The translations under genes and the position numbers were made by a program. The notes beneath the pieces were generated by a model. It saw only the letters and a program-made list of their open reading frames with translations. It was not told the origin of the DNA and did no database searches. A stretch of DNA of 9,256 nt from Propionibacteriales bacterium (GTDB taxonomy: Bacteria > Actinomycetota > Actinomycetes > Propionibacteriales > Propionibacteriaceae), in NCBI GenBank assembly GCA_030453285.1, contig JAKDKP010000048.1, forward strand, positions 1-9,256. The letters run 5' to 3'. This document shows, piece after piece, positions 6,617 through 9,256 of the stretch (positions are counted from its first letter, which is position 1; each line of letters opens with the position of its first letter).

Positions 6617-7538
6617 CGAAACCCTCCCCGGTGAGTTCGACGAACAGGTCCTCGAGGCTGGGGCGTTCCAGGGCGAAGCCCCGGACACCGACCCCGGCGG
6701 CCACGAGGGCGGCGACGAGTTGCTCCGGCGGATGATCATCGTCGGCGACCCCGCGAGCGGTGTCGCGGCCCGACTCGATCTGGGTCAGGCCTTGTTCGGA
6801 CAGGACCCGAGCCGCCTGCTCGGGATCGGCCGTGTGCACCACTGCCGTGGTCTGCTGTCGGGCCCGAATCTCCTCGACGCTGCCCTGGGCCACCATCGTT
6901 CCGGCGCTGATCACCCCCAGATGACTGCAGATCTGCTCGATCTCGGACAACAGGTGACTGGAGACGACAACGGTCGCGCCGTCGGCGGCCAGTGAGGCGA
7001 TCAGGTTGCGCACCTCACGGGTGCCCTGGGGATCGAGGCCGTTGGTGGGTTCGTCGAGGACGAGCAGATCGCGTGGGGCGAGCAGCGCGGCCGCGATCGC
7101 GAGGCGTTGGCGCATGCCCAACGAGTACTGACGGTAGGTCTTGGCGGCGGCCGCCATCAATCCCACCCGATCGAGAGCGGCATCGACGCGCCGGCGAGTG
7201 GTACGCGGATCGGCGGTGGCGTCCACGGCATCCAGCCGGACCAGATTGGCCCGTCCGGAGAGGTACGGGTGGAACGCCGGACCTTCGACCAGGGCACCAA
7301 TCCGGGGGAGGGCCGCGATCGGGCGGTCATGCCCGAGCAGCTCCCGATCCCCGGCGGTTGGCTCGATCAGGCCGAGGATCATCCGGATGGTGGTGGTCTT
7401 GCCCGAGCCGTTCGGGCCAAGGAATCCGTACACCGCCCCGTACGGGACGACGAGGTCGAGGTTGTCCACCACGACCTGGGCGCCGAACGTCTTGGTCAGG
7501 CCGTGGGTGGCGACGGCCAGGGCCGGCTGTTCGCTCAA
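6603..7538 (-). CDS. ABC transporter ATP-binding protein (BcrA/DrrA-like exporter type)
   Basis: A 311-residue cytoplasmic ATPase energising the permease encoded next. Motifs: Walker A GPNGSGKTT (41-49), signature YSLGMRQR (138-145), Walker B LLVLDEP (158-164), D-loop GLD (167-169) and the switch His H195 in SSH. The Q-loop position carries Glu in IGALVEGPAFHPYLSG (80-95), which is usual in the bacitracin/daunorubicin export subfamily. About 100 residues after the core end in RPSLEDLFVELTG, also typical. The start is TTG at 7538, whose last two bases overlap the TGA of the LolA-like gene (a TTGA overlap). There is no good ribosome site, which suggests coupled translation. An upstream in-frame start at 7649 would add residues unlike the family. 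The 3' end overlaps the permease start by 14 bases. The name of the subfamily does not prove the substrate. Confidence 0.93.
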   Translation of the reverse strand: MSEQPALAVATHGLTKTFGAQVVVDNLDLVVPYGAVYGFLGPNGSGKTTTIRMILGLIEPTAGDRELLGHDRPIAALPRIGALVEGPAFHPYLSGRANLVRLDAVDATADPRTTRRRVDAALDRVGLMAAAAKTYRQYSLGMRQRLAIAAALLAPRDLLVLDEPTNGLDPQGTREVRNLIASLAADGATVVVSSHLLSEIEQICSHLGVISAGTMVAQGSVEEIRARQQTTAVVHTADPEQAARVLSEQGLTQIESGRDTARGVADDDHPPEQLVAALVAAGVGVRGFALERPSLEDLFVELTGEGFDVAH

Positions 7539-8632
7539 CTCAGGGCGGCGTACAGGACATCGGGGGTGACCGCACCGACGGCGACCCGACCATCGGCGGT
7601 GATCACGGCGGAGAACAACGGTCCCTCGAAGAGGCGCCCGCTGCCCCAACTGCCACGGACCTCGGGCAGTTGGCCCAGCAAGGAGTCCAGCTGGGCGCGC
7701 TGCCCGCCCTCGGCGCCCGTCGCGTCATCCGGCTTCGGCAGGTCGGTGACCGCCACGGTCACCCAGCCCTCTCCAGTGATGTCCGGTGCACCATCGGTTC
7801 CCTTGGCATCCTTCCTCGGATCACCCTTGTCCTTCCTCGGATCACCCTTGTCGGTGTCACCCTTGTGGGCAGGAGCGTTCTCGACGGTCGCCCCAGGCGG
7901 TGCGGTGAACTCGAACAGTGTGGCGTCTGGACGCGTGAAGGAGATGTCGGTGAAGCCGACCTGGATGCTCGGTTCGGCAGACCCGACGCCGTACACCTGG
8001 ACCTGCAACGGCATGCGTGTCTCACCGTCGACCGCGATCACAACCCGGTCGATCTTCGTGCCGCTCTGGGTTGGGGTGACGATCAGGTCGTACGCGGCCC
8101 GATTGGCCACTGTGGAGGTGGTGCTGGTGGTCACCTTGGAGGTCTTGTTGACCTCGGTCAGCACCGTACGGGCGAGCTCGGCAGGAGTCTGGGTCGGCTT
8201 CCTGAGTGCAACGTCGCGACTCGAGGTGTCGATCTTGGTGGCCTTCTGCTCCGCACTCGACCACAACCAGCCGGTGTCGCCGTTGCGGATCGCGACGGTC
8301 TCATTGGTGCCATCGGGCAGGGCCAGGCGTTGCTTGTCGCCATCGGCCCAGACGCGCGCGGTCTGGGTACCGCTCAGCAGCGATTGGGCCACACCGCCTC
8401 CGCCGCCAAGACCCGACAGGTCGGGCAGTCCGAGCTCGGAGGTGGTGGACACGGTGCCGGCGTACGCGCCGTTGTCGGCGGTCAGCACGTCGGCGACCAA
8501 CTCCTCGGCCGTACGGGGTGGCAGGGCCGGGTCGGCCTGGGCTGACGGGCTCAACGCGATGGCGCCGACCGCGATGATGGCGGCGGCACCCAGTGGGGCG
8601 GTCCAACGGATCATCCTGGGCATGTTGTCCAT
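7535..8632 (-). CDS. Exported LolA/LppX-like (outer membrane lipoprotein-sorting family) protein
   Basis: A 365-residue protein with a signal peptide (hydrophobic residues 10-27, cleavage near SAQA|DP at 33-34). No Cys follows a lipobox, so it is secreted or N-terminally anchored. Residues ~40-245 show the actinobacterial LolA/LppX/RseB-like pattern: EELVADVLTA, NGDTGWLWSSAEQKATKI, VDGETRMPLQVQVYG, FTRPDATLFEF and TAPPGA. These folds bind lipids or lipoproteins in a hydrophobic half-barrel (family knowledge). A charged linker with two identical DKGDPRK heptads (~261-274) joins a C-terminal region (~288-365) that ends VITADGRVAVGAVTPDVLYAAL. ATG 8632 has AGGA 7 bases upstream; ATGs at 8623 and 8614 are less well placed. 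The ATPase start overlaps its stop, so the carrier and transporter probably act on one substrate. The substrate is unknown. Confidence 0.85.
   Translation of the reverse strand: MDNMPRMIRWTAPLGAAAIIAVGAIALSPSAQADPALPPRTAEELVADVLTADNGAYAGTVSTTSELGLPDLSGLGGGGGVAQSLLSGTQTARVWADGDKQRLALPDGTNETVAIRNGDTGWLWSSAEQKATKIDTSSRDVALRKPTQTPAELARTVLTEVNKTSKVTTSTTSTVANRAAYDLIVTPTQSGTKIDRVVIAVDGETRMPLQVQVYGVGSAEPSIQVGFTDISFTRPDATLFEFTAPPGATVENAPAHKGDTDKGDPRKDKGDPRKDAKGTDGAPDITGEGWVTVAVTDLPKPDDATGAEGGQRAQLDSLLGQLPEVRGSWGSGRLFEGPLFSAVITADGRVAVGAVTPDVLYAALS
7810..7851. repeat. Perfect 21-base tandem repeat, two copies, in frame
   Basis: Two identical 21-base units (7810-7830 and 7831-7851) are followed by a partial third (CACCCTTGT at 7859-7867). 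Each encodes the heptad DKGDPRK in the linker of the LolA-like protein. Because 21 is a multiple of three, copy-number change would only alter linker length. Confidence 0.9.
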
Positions 8633-8707
8633 GTCCCCATCCTGCGCCCCCGGGCAAACGAATGCATCCCCCGTACGGTTGATTTCAGGGTTTGTTGGTG
8701 GTTCGGC

Positions 8708-8723
8708 CCCCCTGTCGAGGGAG
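8708..8723 (-). terminator. Small hairpin just after the right-edge gene, possible weak terminator
   Basis: On the minus strand CTCCCT, a CGAC loop and AGGGGG form a stem of about six pairs including one G-U wobble, directly after the TGA of the right-edge gene. There is no following T-tract, so termination is uncertain. The rest of the 92-base gap to the LolA-like gene shows no clear -35/-10 pair. Confidence 0.25.
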
Positions 8724-8724
8724 C

Positions 8725-9256
8725 TCAGGTGGTGCGCAGCGAACCGACGACGTCGTCCAGTTGGGCGGCCATCGTCGGATCACCCAACGGGACGGCGCCG
8801 AAGAACATGCCCCAGTCCTTGCCGTCGGGCACCACCACGAACACCACCTTGTCGCCACCGAAGGATGGTCCGTAGTCCACCCGGATGTCGGCATCCACCC
8901 GCCACCCGGTGACCTCGGCTCCTCCGGGTCCGGGCACGGTGATCGCCTTGCCATCGGTGATGCGCAGCTCTTGCTCGTAAGGGGTGTACATCTGGCTGGA
9001 AGCCGTGCACTGGGCCAGTGCCGTGCCGACTGCCTGGGCGCTGCCGGTGAATCCATCGGCTCCCCGCAGCCGGCCGACGGCGAGCTGGGCGATCCACTGA
9101 TCCTCCGGTGCGACCGACTGCACCTGTTGCGTGACGTCGTGGGCAATGGTGAAGCGTGGCTCGGGTCGCGGCCGGTCGAAGTCTGACTGCCGGGTGAAGG
9201 CGAGATTGCCGCCATAGACCCGGTCCGCATCGTTGGGATGGTTCTGGCGTTGGTTC
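8725..9256 (-). CDS. Unrecognised, probably exported protein, N-terminus outside window
   Basis: The reading frame is open to the right edge; 176 residues and the TGA stop are visible. A GTG at 9123 lies inside the frame but is not a credible start, since 44 further codons of similar character precede it. I do not recognise the family. The visible part is soluble, with no membrane helix. It contains a conserved-looking N-terminal piece (VYGGNLAFTRQSDFDRPRPE), QWIAQLAVGRLRG, a single Cys in LAQCTASSQMYTPYEQ, then beta-rich sequence (GWRVDADIRVDYG, DKVVFVVVPDGKDWGMFFG) and the ending LDDVVGSLRTT. The last element resembles the C-termini of small secreted actinobacterial proteins of the LpqN/PsbP-like type (weak inference). 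It precedes the LolA-like gene by 92 bases in the same direction. Confidence 0.75.
   Translation of the reverse strand, partial: NQRQNHPNDADRVYGGNLAFTRQSDFDRPRPEPRFTIAHDVTQQVQSVAPEDQWIAQLAVGRLRGADGFTGSAQAVGTALAQCTASSQMYTPYEQELRITDGKAITVPGPGGAEVTGWRVDADIRVDYGPSFGGDKVVFVVVPDGKDWGMFFGAVPLGDPTMAAQLDDVVGSLRTT

Noticed and set aside
6617..6739. Alternative permease start at 6739
   Set aside because: It would overlap the ATPase gene by over 130 bases and add residues without any family resemblance. ATG 6616 has a strong ribosome site.
6992..8912. Two long plus-strand frames (6992-8545 and 7107-8912)
   Set aside because: They are shadows of the ATPase and LolA-like genes. Long open antisense frames are expected in GC-rich coding DNA.

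Overview
The window is GC-rich DNA that encodes on nearly its whole length. Its contents point to a high-GC Gram-positive (Actinomycetota). The evidence is a methionine aminopeptidase with the actinobacterial N-terminal extension, a lipobox serpin, a LolA-like exported protein in front of an ABC-2 transporter, GTG and TTG starts, and a possible leaderless promoter. A dispersed repeat resembling those I remember from Propionibacteriales (Propionibacteriaceae, Nocardioidaceae) suggests that order, but this is inference and no species is named. All genes but one lie on the minus strand. There is no gene-free stretch of 300 bases; the longest gap is 133 bases.

Read in the direction of most transcription (right to left): (1) 9256-8725 is the C-terminal part of an unrecognised protein cut by the right edge. 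(2) 8632-5609 is a tightly coupled three-gene unit: a LolA/LppX-like exported protein, an ABC ATPase whose TTG start overlaps the previous stop, and an ABC-2 type permease that starts 14 bases inside the ATPase gene. (3) 5533-4262 is a lipoprotein serpin with an intact inhibitory hinge and a predicted Val-Ser reactive bond. (4) 4034-4228 (plus strand) is a 64-residue SPOR-like small protein, divergent from (5) the methionine aminopeptidase at 3992-3144; the 41-base gap between them holds an inverted repeat around a candidate -10 box. (6) 3010-1 is a large exported protein, cut by the left edge, joining a phosphodiester glycosidase (NAGPA-type) domain to Ig-like and galactose-binding-like regions and a metallophosphoesterase domain.

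The common theme is the cell surface: a lipid- or lipoprotein-binding carrier with an export-type ABC transporter, an anchored protease inhibitor, and a secreted enzyme that probably cuts sugar-phosphodiesters. I see no defence system, integrase, CRISPR array, rRNA or tRNA. The most unusual items are a dispersed-repeat-like insertion that appears to be translated as the disordered N-terminus of the permease, the predicted elastase-type specificity of the serpin, the glycosidase-phosphoesterase fusion, and an excess of the palindrome CGTACG.
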